Below, one piece after another: positions 55,801-64,000 of a stretch of DNA of 64,000 nucleotides. The stretch covers positions 2,728,001-2,792,000 of the forward strand of contig OZ038458.1 of the NCBI GenBank assembly GCA_964036195.1. Direction: 5' to 3'. The notes under the pieces were generated by a model. That model was not told where the DNA came from. It made no database searches and was given only the letters and a program-made list of their open reading frames with translations. How positions within the stretch are numbered: the first letter of the stretch is position 1; every line of letters begins with the position of its first letter. This DNA comes from Sphaerolaimus hirsutus. Lineage: Eukaryota; Nematoda; Chromadorea; Monhysterida; Sphaerolaimidae. Both the position numbers and the translations under genes were made by a program.

Positions 55801-57137
55801 CCAGAAGACGATTTTGTCGACAGTTAAAAGAATTTTTGCGCGTGAGCACGCATTTTCCCATCGTGCAACGTATATTTTCGGCTGACCAGTCTCCGCAGCC
55901 TCAAAGCCAGTGAAAATGGACTCGATTCATGTCCATGTCGCTGTATACGACTGTAAAATACAGACATATACAGCTGATTTGGCGCCAGTGGCGCCATGGC
56001 GTGGCGACTACGAATGGCGCCATTCCCTTACTACAGGGGTAAAATTTTAGGTGGGGGCCCGTTCGCCGGGCTCTGTATACAATCCTCCCCCCCCCCTCAA
56101 AAATCATGGCTACGTCCCTGGCTGGATAGATAGCAAATCGCCTCTAATTTTGCCTCCGGTATGGGTGAGCGGCCTTCGGAGTTGATAGATGTGGGTTGGG
56201 TGGAACCCCCCATTCGAGAGCCTTGATAGGAGTCCACGCGCCAGCCAGCTCCGCAAGTGGGCAAGTGACAAGGGAATTGGTAAGTTGTTGATAAATGGGA
56301 AGCAGAGGTCTCCATGATTTTGGCCCTCGCGGGGGCTGGATGGATAACTGATAAAATTTTGTGGGGGGCTGGGGGGCTTGGGGGGCAATGCTATAGGTTT
56401 CAATGCATAGAAGCCAGAAAGGGGAAATAATCGCTAAAACAGGTTTAATGTAGCCAAAATAAGCTAAAAAAAGCTAAAAAAAGGTACATAAACATGTGTA
56501 TAGGCGAAAGCTGATTTTTTGAACGTGGAAAACAATGGTATGAAAATTAAAGGTTTTGAGGAAAAATTCAGCCAAAATTTCTCAAAAATCGCTCCAGATT
56601 GCTGAGCGATTTGGGGGGGGGGGCTCAGGGGATAGTAGCCGAAAATTTTGGCTCGGGATGGATAGATAGCTGACGGATTTGGGGGGGGGCAGCCCCCCCC
56701 CCAGAAAACCCCTGATGGTAAGTGACAGGTAACGTTGCTAAAGTAACTACTAGTGACAAGAGAATTAAGTGACAAGATATTAAGAATAGTTATAAACAAT
56801 TAAACACTCATATGTACACTTCCTAATCGACTGACTACTCAAATTCAACTTTTCTGATGGCTAACCACATTTCTCACCACTTGTCAACTTGCGGAATTGG
56901 TAGCTATCTTTGACCATTACTGAATAGTTAGAAACTAAGAGAATGAATCTTGATAAGACCACCGTCAAATATGTCAAATCAACTGTGCCGGTCCAAAAAA
57001 ATTGACAAGGGAAGTCAAAAGAACATACGGCAACAAGCAGCCCACCTGTCAGAATTGGCACTTGTCCAAGGTGTCATCTCCCCGAGGCGATCGCAAACGC
57101 AATCAGCAGCTTGCGCCAAAAATTCGTCACATTCAAA
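46786..57137 (-). CDS. WDR76: WDR76/CMR1-like WD40 protein gene, about 11 exons
   Basis: Minus-strand exons: 57137-57046 (tentative), 55650-55481, 54474-54323, 53826-53704, 53254-53211, 52132-52042, 51725-51595, 50595-50468, 47919-47793, 47514-47452 and 46852-46786, with stop at 46788-46786. All phases agree, giving about 395 residues. Recognisable WDR76/CMR1 features are NQRVKLVYKRISCAHLHP, LLLAAADVAGTLAL, LCAYEDGLRVLDLN, LHVVDTR, GVLMFDRR, VLSAHYSPLTGDRLVLSTNTD and, most diagnostic, NNHTGRW with FIFCGSMDS. Family members form a seven-bladed propeller, bind DNA and act in DNA-damage and proteostasis responses. The propeller C-terminus (last three exons) is divergent. The usual unstructured N-terminus is not found here. 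The stretch between VVDTR and GVLMFDRR is about a dozen residues short, so a small exon may be missing. TIR elements fill several of its introns. Confidence 0.6.
47055..47275. repeat. TAGTGATGG / GGCGCC-family repeat pair
   Basis: Two adjacent units: TAGTGACGAAAAAAGTACG...ATCACTAC and TAGTGATGAAAAAAGCGCCA onward. Lies in the last intron of the WDR76-like gene. Confidence 0.55.
47452..47514 (-). CDS. WDR76-like penultimate exon
   Basis: Acceptor CCCCCAG|A and donor TACAG|GTGCGT. Encodes CGYHFSQRCGDLCVDNPWLY, where family members have their last H-P-bearing strand; weakly conserved. Confidence 0.5.
47515..47792 (-). repeat. Introner-like TIR element, apparent GG-AG intron
   Basis: Same family as the intron at 51.7-52.0 kb: minus-strand ends GGAGCAGTCCCAGACCCTG and CATGGTCTGGAACTGCCC, with inner TGTAAAA/TTTTACA repeats. 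Flanks share CCAG. Removing it from CCAG|GG to CCAG|A restores phase and links two exons into the frame that reaches the terminal stop. The donor would be GG, not GT. Confidence 0.5.
47793..47919 (-). CDS. WDR76-like exon, C-terminal blade
   Basis: Acceptor TGCGCAG|CG. The 3' edge is GCCGCCAG followed by GG, not GT. Encodes GGGWLGVPLGMLPAPPL and SLDQLAACAA. Its phase fits both neighbours only if the GG-starting TIR element is removed. Confidence 0.5.
48560..48974. mobile_element. Poly-C/poly-G MITE, ATTACC subtype
   Basis: TA-flanked (48558-48559, 48975-48976), ends CCGTATTACCTCGAATTA and TTCGAGGTAATACGG. Confidence 0.75.
50045..50215. mobile_element. Foldback element with GTTGACATCGACACAAATG arms
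   Basis: GGCCCTACACACGCTAGTTG at the left and the complementary TTAGCGTGTGGGGCC at the right; long inverted arms. Lies in an intron of the WDR76-like gene. Confidence 0.65.
50468..50595 (-). CDS. WDR76-like exon with TGRW and GSM motifs
   Basis: Acceptor TTTGCAG|G and donor GTTG|GTTTTT. Encodes HNNHTGRWTTPFRPKFFPG and EFIFCGSMDS. The H-N-x-x-T-G-R-W and G-S-M combination is characteristic of WDR76/CMR1. Confidence 0.75.
51408..51511. mobile_element. hAT-like MITE of 104 bp, TIR CAGAGTTG
   Basis: Ends CAGAGTTGCGAAAGCG and TTAACAACTCTG with perfect target duplication CTCTGCAC (51400-51407, 51512-51519). A minimal member, inserted in an intron of the WDR76-like gene. Confidence 0.75.
51595..51725 (-). 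CDS. WDR76-like exon, fifth blade
   Basis: Acceptor GGCGCCAG|GGC and donor GTTAG|GTGGGT. Encodes GKVLSAHYSPLTGDRLVLST and NTDRIQVYDV, closely matching the family block that ends in D-x-x-I-x-V-Y-D. Confidence 0.7.
51726..52041 (-). repeat. Introner-like TIR element forming a whole intron
   Basis: This intron of the WDR76-like gene is a single TIR element. On the minus strand it runs GTGCCAGTCCCAAGCC...GGCTTGGGACTGGCGCCAG. The inverted repeats continue inward through TGTCAAGTG for over 20 bp. The plus-strand hexamer CCTGGC occurs at both edges (51725-51730 and 52041-52046), a likely target-site duplication. One copy contributes CAG|GT and the other GCCAG|G, so insertion created both splice sites and left the reading frame intact. 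Confidence 0.65.
52042..52132 (-). CDS. WDR76-like exon, fourth blade end
   Basis: Acceptor CCTACAG|A and donor GGCCAG|GTGCCA. Encodes GVLMFDRRC and AKPIYSCEPPGQ. Its donor is formed at the junction with the TIR element that is the next intron. Confidence 0.6.
53211..53254 (-). CDS. WDR76-like small exon
   Basis: 44 bases between GAGCAG|TTC and CTT|GTGTAA, encoding FGKVRISATASKLN. It supplies the A-T-A-S element before the next FDRR, and its phase fits both neighbours. Short, so tentative. Confidence 0.4.
53340..53672 (-). repeat. TGTAAAATGTCATG-family TIR element
   Basis: Minus-strand ends GGGCACTCCCAGACTTG and a TTTTACAGGGTCTTTTACAC run, with multiple inward copies of TGTCATGTAAAA. Both edges abut ACCGTG, a likely 6-bp target duplication. 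It lies in the intron between the third-blade exon and the small exon of the WDR76-like gene. Confidence 0.45.
53704..53826 (-). CDS. WDR76-like exon, third blade
   Basis: Tandem acceptor TTTTGAG|CAG|ACG (either AG keeps frame) and donor GCGTTA|GTTTGA. Encodes SVRHFDFFDSSDNREIL and LHVVDTR. The upstream intron is almost filled by a TA-targeting MITE ending about 20 bp from the acceptor. Confidence 0.6.
53850..54230. mobile_element. TA-targeting MITE, TATACCCGAATAAG subtype
   Basis: Ends ACCGTATATACCCGAATAAG and CTTATTCGAGGATATACGGT. It fills most of the intron between the second and third WD40 blade exons. Confidence 0.7.
54323..54474 (-). CDS. WDR76-like exon, second blade
   Basis: Bounded by TTCTCAG|AC and CGACTC|GTGAGT. 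Encodes RFSPARHGLAHVSF and LFLCAYEDGLRVLDLNR, a typical WD40 blade. Confidence 0.65.
54780..55440. repeat. AATCAATTTT-rich interval in WDR76-like intron
   Basis: Starts with GTTGGAAAAAAATCAATTTT and ends with AAAAAAATCAATTGCCGACC; the ends are AAAAATCA-rich in both strands. Probably one diverged element between two coding exons. Confidence 0.4.
55481..55650 (-). CDS. WDR76-like exon, first propeller blade
   Basis: Acceptor CTCGCAG|C and donor AAGG|GTGCGT. Encodes RVKLVYKRISCAHLHP and LLLAAADVAGTLAL. The pattern (basic-hydrophobic-ERI, HP, then AAxDxxGxLxL) is that of the WDR76/CMR1 propeller entry. Confidence 0.6.
56120..56720. repeat. GATAGATAGCTG-family interspersed repeat
   Basis: Contains GGATAGATAGCAAATCGC near the left and GGATGGATAGATAGCTGACG near the right. 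Lies in the intron upstream of the first WDR76-like blade exon. Confidence 0.6.
57046..57137 (-). CDS. Possible first visible exon of WDR76-like gene
   Basis: Bounded by CCTCAG|TTTGAA and GACAG|GTGGGC, 30 codons plus two bases, encoding FECDEFLAQAADCVCDRL. Its phase fits the next exon exactly, but the sequence has no family motif. Confidence 0.35.
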
Positions 57138-57514
57138 CTGAGGCCGCACTTTTTCAACTGCAAAATGCGCATAAAAAATTATTCATTTCATATCGTGAGG
57201 TCTGACGGAAAAGTGCCCCCACGCACATTTGTTTACGGTCGAAATTTCGGAAACTGATAAATCTATTTCAAACAAACATTTACCAGTTAACTAGGTATAC
57301 TCCGTGGACTGAAGGAAACCCATTTTTCTGAAGGAAACACTCCATCATGGCGTCATCGTAAATAAAATCAAAATTGTTCCTAAGATCATGGGAAACAACG
57401 TTTCAGAAAAACAAACATGCGTTACATGTAAGTGACTTTTACAAGTGATCTATTATAATGACCAGCATTACCCAATTGTATTTCTCGTCTCACTTTTATT
57501 CATAAATTAAAATG

Positions 57515-58020
57515 TAAAGGGATACCCCCCCCCCCAAACCGCCCAGCTATCTATCTATTCCGGAGGTCGCTCAGCTATCTATCTATCCCGGAGGCAAAAT
57601 TTTGGGCTACTACCCTCAAAGACACCCCCGCCCCCCCCCCCCCCCAAATCGCCCAGCTATCTACCTATCTGCAGCGATTTTTGTCAAGTTATACCCCAAC
57701 TTTCGCTCAAAATCGCTATTTTTCATACCTTTTTTATAGATTTTCACTTCCAAAATCATAGTTCTGGTTCCTATTTGCCTATTTTCAGCTATTTTAGTAC
57801 TAAATGCTATTGTATACCATTTTTGAGCTATTTTACACCTACTTTTAGCGATTGTTCGCCCTTATCTTCCTTCTATGCCCCGAAAAAGCCCATATATCGA
57901 ACCACCACAACCCCCCCCCCCAAAAAAACCCCCCAGAAAATTTTTCAGCTATCTATCCCCCCGGAGGAGCGATTTGCTATCTATCCAACCACTCAGAGGG
58001 TCAAAATTCAAGATACCCCT
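57515..58020. repeat. GATAGATAGCTG-family repeat, reverse orientation
   Basis: CCCAGCTATCTATCTATTCC at the left and GCGATTTGCTATCTATCC at the right; the interior shows TTCGCTCAAAATCGC and ACTTTTAGCGA blocks shared with other copies. Confidence 0.6.
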
Positions 58021-58068
58021 GCCGCCAACTGTAGTTGACGGCCACCTCATTGTAAACAGGGTGCACGC

Positions 58069-59494
58069 CAGGTCCGCCACCCAAATTCTGAGTCGGTGCC
58101 TGACGCCATATCTCCAGTTGTAGTGGGGGGATTTATTCGAAATTTTGAGGGCATATACTCGAGACCCACCCACTACTATACACGGGCTGGGGAAGGTCGG
58201 CGACCCACCTGAGTGTGGGTCACCGTATACATGAATAGTTTTTTTTGAAAAAATCGCTGTCCACGCGAGGGTCCGCCACCCGTTGTTTTTTTTTGATATA
58301 ACGGGCTGCCAAACTAAAACTGTTGGGGGGGGGGGGGGGGAATTGATCGAAATTTTGAGGGGGTGTACACGACACCCCCCCCCACTACTTTTTCACGGAA
58401 GGTTGAGCCCCCTGGCGACCCCCCCCTGAGAGTGAAACCGCTGAAAATAATATGATATCCAGGTTTGGCACTGGACAGCAAAAATAAAAATTTCATTAGA
58501 ATGTCCCTTGGAGGACAATGTATACCACTGTAAAAAGTGTGTATTCAAAAAGTAAATTTTAAAATGACGATTTGATCTGGTTCGAAAGTGTATTTGACAC
58601 CTATACACAAGTTCCAGATTAAATTTCCATTCAAGTCAAATCTTTAATACACACTTTTAAAGCTGGTTTACGATGCCTACTATGATGATTTAAGGTAAAA
58701 ATTCGCGTAAACAACATTACCCCAAAAATCAACCATAGAGGAGATTTGATGGGGGTCAACACAAAAGCTGTCCCACAAGGTGAATTTTGTTCCTGGAATG
58801 ATGTCATCGATGACATCATTACAGTGACCCCATCAAATCTCCTCCATCGTTGATTTTTGGGGCAATGTTGTTTACGCGAATTTTTACCTTAAATCATCTC
58901 CTAGAAGGCATCGTAAACCAACTTAAAAAGTGTGTCTTAAGGATTTGACTTAAATCGAAATTTGGGTGTCAAATACACTTTCATACCAAATCTAATTTTC
59001 ATTTTAAAATTTGCTTTTTGAATACACACTTTTTACAGTGGTATACATTGTCCTCCAAGGGACATTCTAATGTAATTTTTATTTTTGCTGTCCAGTGCTA
59101 AACCTGGACAACGAATTCTCAAAAATATCATTTTATTTTCCAGCGGTCCACTCTCAGGGGGGTCGCCAGGGGGCTCCACCTTCCGTGAAAAGTAGTGGGG
59201 GGTGTCGTGTACACCCCTCAAAATTTCGATCAATTCCCCCCAACAGTTTTAGTTTGGCAGCCCGTTATATCAAAAAAACAACGGGTGGCGGACCTCGCGT
59301 GGACAGCGATTTTTTCAAAAAAAAGTATTCATTTATACGGCGACCCACCCTCAGGTGGGTCGCCGACCTTCCCCAGCCCGTATATAGTAGTGTGTGGGTT
59401 TCGAGTATATGCCCTCAAAATTTCGATTAAATCCCCCCACTACAACTGGAGATATGGCGTCCGGCACCGACTCAGAATTTGGGTGGCGGACCTG
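58069..59494. mobile_element. Giant foldback element, arms about 700 bp
   Basis: The left arm from CAGGTCCGCCACCCAAATTC and the right arm ending GAATTTGGGTGGCGGACCTG are near-complete inverted copies meeting at ATGTCATCGATGACAT (centre about 58808). Arms contain G-runs and C-runs. No coding frame is conserved in both arms beyond mirror images. Confidence 0.8.
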
Positions 59495-59632
59495 GCTAGG
59501 GCCCATTCCGCATCAAAGCCCATTCCGCATGTATACCCATTATAGACACATTATGCCTGCAGGTAGGGTGGCAGACGGTACGGCCTTGCGGTAAACCGTA
59601 CGGTACGGTAAATTTTCTCTTTTGCAGTAAAC

Positions 59633-59832
59633 NNNNNNNNNNNNNNNNNNNNNNNNNNNNNNNNNNNNNNNNNNNNNNNNNNNNNNNNNNNNNNNNNNNN
59701 NNNNNNNNNNNNNNNNNNNNNNNNNNNNNNNNNNNNNNNNNNNNNNNNNNNNNNNNNNNNNNNNNNNNNNNNNNNNNNNNNNNNNNNNNNNNNNNNNNNN
59801 NNNNNNNNNNNNNNNNNNNNNNNNNNNNNNNN
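59633..59832. other. Assembly gap, 200 N
   Basis: Exactly 200 N. The sequence after it continues as the interior and right arm of a poly-C/poly-G MITE ending at about 60073. Confidence 0.99.
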
Positions 59833-60073
59833 AGTGTTTATTGGCATATACAAGTGTATATATACACATAAACCTTTCCCTAACGTCACTCAGTCAGTTT
59901 TAACGTGTGTTCTGCATAATACAGTTCACACATTGTGGTATTTGTTGTGTACATGCTGTTTACACTTGCGGTATTTGGGATGGGGTATTTCGAGGGGGGG
60001 TTATTATTTCCCCAGCCCATTTTGAGGGGGGTTAATTCGAGGGGGGGGGGGGTTTATTCGAGGTAATACGGTA
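59833..60073. mobile_element. Poly-C/poly-G MITE, right part after gap
   Basis: Interior TAACGTGTGTTCTGCAT block and right arm ending ATTCGAGGTAATACGGTA; left part lost in the gap. Confidence 0.65.
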
Positions 60074-60267
60074 TATATATATATATATGCTTCACAAATA
60101 TCCATGAAATGCAAACCACTACATGCAGGTGTATGTAGATCTACCTAGGTATTAAAATTCTTAAATAAACAAAAATTCATCTTTAAACACCATAAAAATC
60201 GGGTGGAGAAATGCGGTTATAGCAAACACAAACCACGGCCAAACTCCACAGCAAACGTAAAAAATAC

Positions 60268-62396
60268 TAAAACTGCACTCATGCTTCCTATAAATTTTGA
60301 AACAAGAAATGCCGCATCCCTTGCTTCCAACTAGGGACATAAAAGTTGCCAGAGTTTTTGGCGTTGGCGCCAACATTGATTTAATAAAAGCCTTTAAAAG
60401 TTAAAGTTTGAAAACTGAAAAGTCTTAATGTTGAGTTCACTTAAAAACAGCATACTGAATCAAATAAACTAGCAGACGAATGGAAGGCGTCCAAGGCAAT
60501 GTTATTTTTAGACATAAGTATTCCTGACATAACTCGCCCAAAATTGAATGATGATACGTTTCAGTTAAAGGTTACTGCTGTTTACCTAATGTTTGAGTTT
60601 AAAGAATGAGTGCCACTGAGCCATTGATTGGAAATTGAAACTTATTCAAAATTCACACCATACCCCAAAATTGTTCGGCACCAAGACCATGGCGTGTTTG
60701 CACCACCAAGTGCAACCCGATACACTGAACTAAACCACCAAGAAACCATATTTGCATGTTTTGCACAGCACCGCAGCACCCAGCAAATTGGACTGGGAGC
60801 GCCCCTCCTACAGGCACTGGGTCTGAGTGAATAAAATATAGTCCATTTTGCAGATGGTTCATTTAACATGCCCAATGTTTTCTTATTGATGTTGATCATG
60901 TGCCAGTTATGCAAGTTTAAAGTCAAGAGTAAAATTAAAAGTAGAGTAAAATGATAAATGCAAGGTTAATAAAAAAGTTAAAAGTAAACTCTAAACTTTA
61001 ACATGAAGCACGTGTGGAACTGGACCTTGCCTATGGTACTGAAATTTGGCTCACGGGAATTTCCAATGCACAACAAAATTGTGTCACCCAGCTTTTGTGC
61101 GACACAATTGTGTCGCGTAGCTAGTGATGGAATGGCACCATAGTGATGGCACATTTGAGGCTATTGCGGTATTCAATCACCAGCGGTGTCTCCTGCACAA
61201 CAAACTTTTGTTGCGCAAAAAACTGCATGACAAAATGTGTGTCGTGCACAAGTGGCGCCATGGCACAACACCCTGGCACCCTTAAATGGTGCCAGCGCCA
61301 TGGCGCCATTCCATCAATACCTGCGCGACAAAATTGTGTCGCGCAAAAACACAATTTTGTTCTGCGTTGGAACTTATTCTGACCCCTGAAATTTTGATGG
61401 AATTGCAAAGGTATTGAGGATTTATGATGAGTCCCCAGTGGATAATTTTATTGTTTCCACATTTTTATGTGAAGTTAATTGAGGGAATGAGTTTTAAGTC
61501 AGTTTATCATGGTAATTTTCACAGTTATCTGGAATAAGTTGATTACACAAACCACACCCAAAAGTGTGAAAGATGCCTTGACTACCTTTATAGTTTTCAA
61601 GTAAAGTAAACTTACAGCAGGATATGTCAACATTTAAATGTCAAAGTGCTACAGCACTGTTTGACAAGGTAAAATATCAGTAGTAAAACATTGAAACATG
61701 AAACCAACATTCATTTCACATAATAAATCATATTCTACATCTCATTTTTGCCTTATTTCATTTTGTGTGCATAAAAGCATTGGAATGCACGCTGGTTTAA
61801 TAAAATAAATATTTTTTGACCAAAAAGCAGCAATATTGCTGCAGCAGTCCGATGAAAACCAAGATAAGCTTCATCATTTTTCTTTTTTTTAGAAAATGTG
61901 GCTATAATTTGAAATGATACCTAATATTTAATTTTTAGATGATTTACTGAAGTAAATTTCAATATTATTATTTTGATGCTGTAATTCAATATTATAATAT
62001 TTTCTCAAAATGGTATCAATTTTAAATAACTATGCTATATGGCACATGGAGCAATGTGCACTTCAATGTTATGATAGATCATGAATACTTGATTATAAGG
62101 AGTTTTCAAAATGGCACTATATCATGGTCAAATTTGCATAAATTTTAATCTGGTTCCCAAATAAGGAGAAAAACTGTGGCAAATAAAAAAGAAACATAAA
62201 AAATTAGAAATATATTCTCACAGCACTGATAATTCTTTATCTACAACTACCACACACCCTTCTTAAACATACACTTGAAACACTATGACGTCCAAAAAGC
62301 CCGAGGTAACTTACAAAACGACGCGCTTGTGACACGAGACACGGCTGGCCTATTGTCTACAGCGTGAGTTCCCAATTCAAGCGTGAAGTGCTGCAT
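60268..62396 (-). CDS. Unrecognised small gene, copy B2 (3 exons)
   Basis: Paralogue of the gene at 39.7-41.8 kb: exons 62396-62315, 60822-60682 and 60330-60268, with the same lengths (82, 141, 63) and the same splice boundaries. Exon 1 differs by Phe to Val and exon 3 by Cys to Phe and Thr to Ser. Beyond the exon 3 donor a homopolymer length change breaks the frame relative to B1, supporting the splice there. Function unknown. Confidence 0.4.
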
Positions 62397-62569
62397 CAGT
62401 TTTGGTAGGGCAGGCAGACCTTGGCATCAAACTCAATTGGAACCTAAGGCGCAGTAAGGCGCTGGATACGCGGTTGAAATTGTGTGTAAAAGCCCACAAT
62501 TTCATGAGTTTAGTCGCTTGTCGGGGACTAACGTTCCAAAAATCACGGGGGATTTATATGTTTTTATAT

Positions 62570-62785
62570 CTAAGTAGTGGGACTGGAGATTATATTTTTT
62601 TGTCATTTTGCATGCTTTTTTACATAGGTAGATTGCCGTAAATACATTTCATCAGCTGGAAAAATGCAGCTGGGTAAACCCATTTTTGCAGCTGCATTTT
62701 TCCAGCAGATGAAATGTATTTATGGCGACCTATGTAAATAAGCATGGAAAATGACAAAAAATAATCCCCATTCTCACTACTACCT
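62570..62785. mobile_element. Foldback element, B2-specific
   Basis: Arms GTAAATACATTTCATCAGCT and its complement around GGGTAAACCC. Absent between ATACCTAAATAAG and AAAATATGAG in B1. Confidence 0.65.
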
Positions 62786-63535
62786 GCCTATAAGAAAATA
62801 TGAGAACATCTTATGTTAACTTTTTTTGCTCCATCCAGGCATTTACAGAGAGATTTAATTACCTACATTTCTTTTATGTGATGAAAATAAAAACACCTCC
62901 CATTCATATATTTTTACATTCATGGCGTTTTTCACAGAGATTTAATTTGTCTGTATATTTTGTCAGAGATTGTAGTAACCAGGGTTCGTTTTAGTAAAAT
63001 TCTTTTTACCAAAATTATAGTAAAACTGTATATTATTCCTCAATTTTCCATTTTGTTTTTATTTTATTCTTCAATTTTCCATTTTATTTGTATTTTGTTT
63101 TTATTTTTTTTTCTGAGATTTTGCCAACCCTGGTTGTAACTCTGTGAGATATGGTATTTTGAAAAACACCCATTTTTGGAACGCTAACAGTCACAGCACC
63201 CTACGTTCGCCTTACGTTCTAATAGAATCAAGCCCCTGGTTAAAATCCGGTACAATGTTTTGATGCTTCAGTTCCATCATGATCGGCCGGTGAATATGCC
63301 TACTATTTATTTGTATCATGTATTTTGTACTGTTTTCTGAATGTCTAGCCCAGTATACTTTCACTGATAAAAAATCCGTTTTATATTGATATGAAATACT
63401 GAAGTTGTGAGCTGATTATGGACTTGTCAAGTGTTAAGTTTGCGACTAAGTGCTTTTAGCGTTTCAACAAATGGGTGTTTTTCAGAAAACACAATTAAAT
63501 GTAATTTCAGAAAATCTGGACAAGAAAATTAATTA

Positions 63536-63632
63536 CCGTATTACCTCGAAATACCCCCATGGGGGTTTATTATTTCGCCAGCAAAATTTGAGGGGGGTTT
63601 AATTCAAGGGGGGATAATTCGAGGTAATACGG
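63536..63632. mobile_element. Poly-C/poly-G MITE, 97 bp, B2-specific
   Basis: TA at 63534-63535 and 63633-63634; ends CCGTATTACCTCGAAATA and TTCGAGGTAATACGG. Absent at the B1 position (about 42690). Confidence 0.8.
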
Positions 63633-64000
63633 TAAATATCTCTGAAAAAACGCGGGAAAATATAAAGATTTTCTCATATTTTCTTAGATTTATAATATTT
63701 AAAAAATCCCCCAAGATTTTTAGAACGCTAAGTGTTCTGTCATGTGACTAGCCAATTTCCAAAATAAACTCGTTCGTGTGTCTCCATTCTGTTTCGGGCT
63801 TTTATAAATAAAATGTATGGCCATTATTATGAAACGTCTGCCTTACTTTTCACACGGGGAACTTTATCTATTTACCTATCATGAAATCTGAGATGATTTT
63901 CAATCAAGTGGACCATTAAATGAATTTTTGGAATGTGATGGAATGAAGTGAATGGATGCGAATGGAATGAAGTCAATTCACCCTAAATAAACACTGTATT

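Larger units (their letters stand above)
60090..64000. repeat. Segmental duplication block B2
   Basis: Partner of 39480-43060, continuing to the window edge. It carries B2-specific insertions near 61100-61330 (GGCGCC element), 62570-62790 (foldback) and 63536-63632 (MITE). Confidence 0.85.

Noticed and set aside
58090-59545. Several 60-116 codon frames on both strands
   Set aside because: Mirror images generated by the giant palindrome.

Overview
The window looks like nuclear DNA of an intron-rich eukaryote, most likely an invertebrate animal, though a protist cannot be excluded and I cannot name the species. No long uninterrupted gene is present. Short GC-richer blocks bounded by AG| and |GT sites sit in AT-rich DNA packed with terminal-inverted-repeat (TIR) transposons. 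Two runs of exactly 200 N (6530-6729, 59633-59832) are scaffold gaps. No tRNA, rRNA or CRISPR array was seen.

Layout. (1) 1-4060: three minus-strand exons of an endonuclease/exonuclease/phosphatase-fold (EEP) gene, partial copy A1, running off the left edge. (2) 4060-17260: gene-poor, with an AT-rich tandem repeat, many MITEs, and weak plus-strand exon candidates at 8.4-8.7, 11.5 and 12.8 kb. (3) 17264-28083: a complete 10-exon, 482-codon minus-strand EEP gene, copy A2, whose phases agree across all nine introns. (4) 28.1-39.6 kb: nested transposons and one weak plus-strand exon pair. (5) 39683-41765 and 60268-62396: a second duplicated pair (B1, B2) of a small unrecognised minus-strand gene. 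(6) 46786-57137: a minus-strand WDR76/CMR1-like WD40 gene in about 11 exons. (7) 58069-59494: a 1.4-kb giant inverted repeat.

The genes do not form an operon or an obvious pathway. The most notable signals are these. First, TIR elements make up whole introns of the WDR76-like gene, flanked by a duplicated GCCAG-type target that supplies the splice edges (introner-like intron birth); one such intron appears to start with GG rather than GT. Second, a retroelement-type EEP domain has become a multi-exon gene, has been duplicated, and differs between copies only at synonymous sites although two catalytic positions look substituted. Third, paralogous segments give empty-site controls for several hAT-like (8-bp target duplication) and TA-targeting elements.

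All gene models come from reading splice sites, phase and motifs by eye. No transcript or database search was possible.
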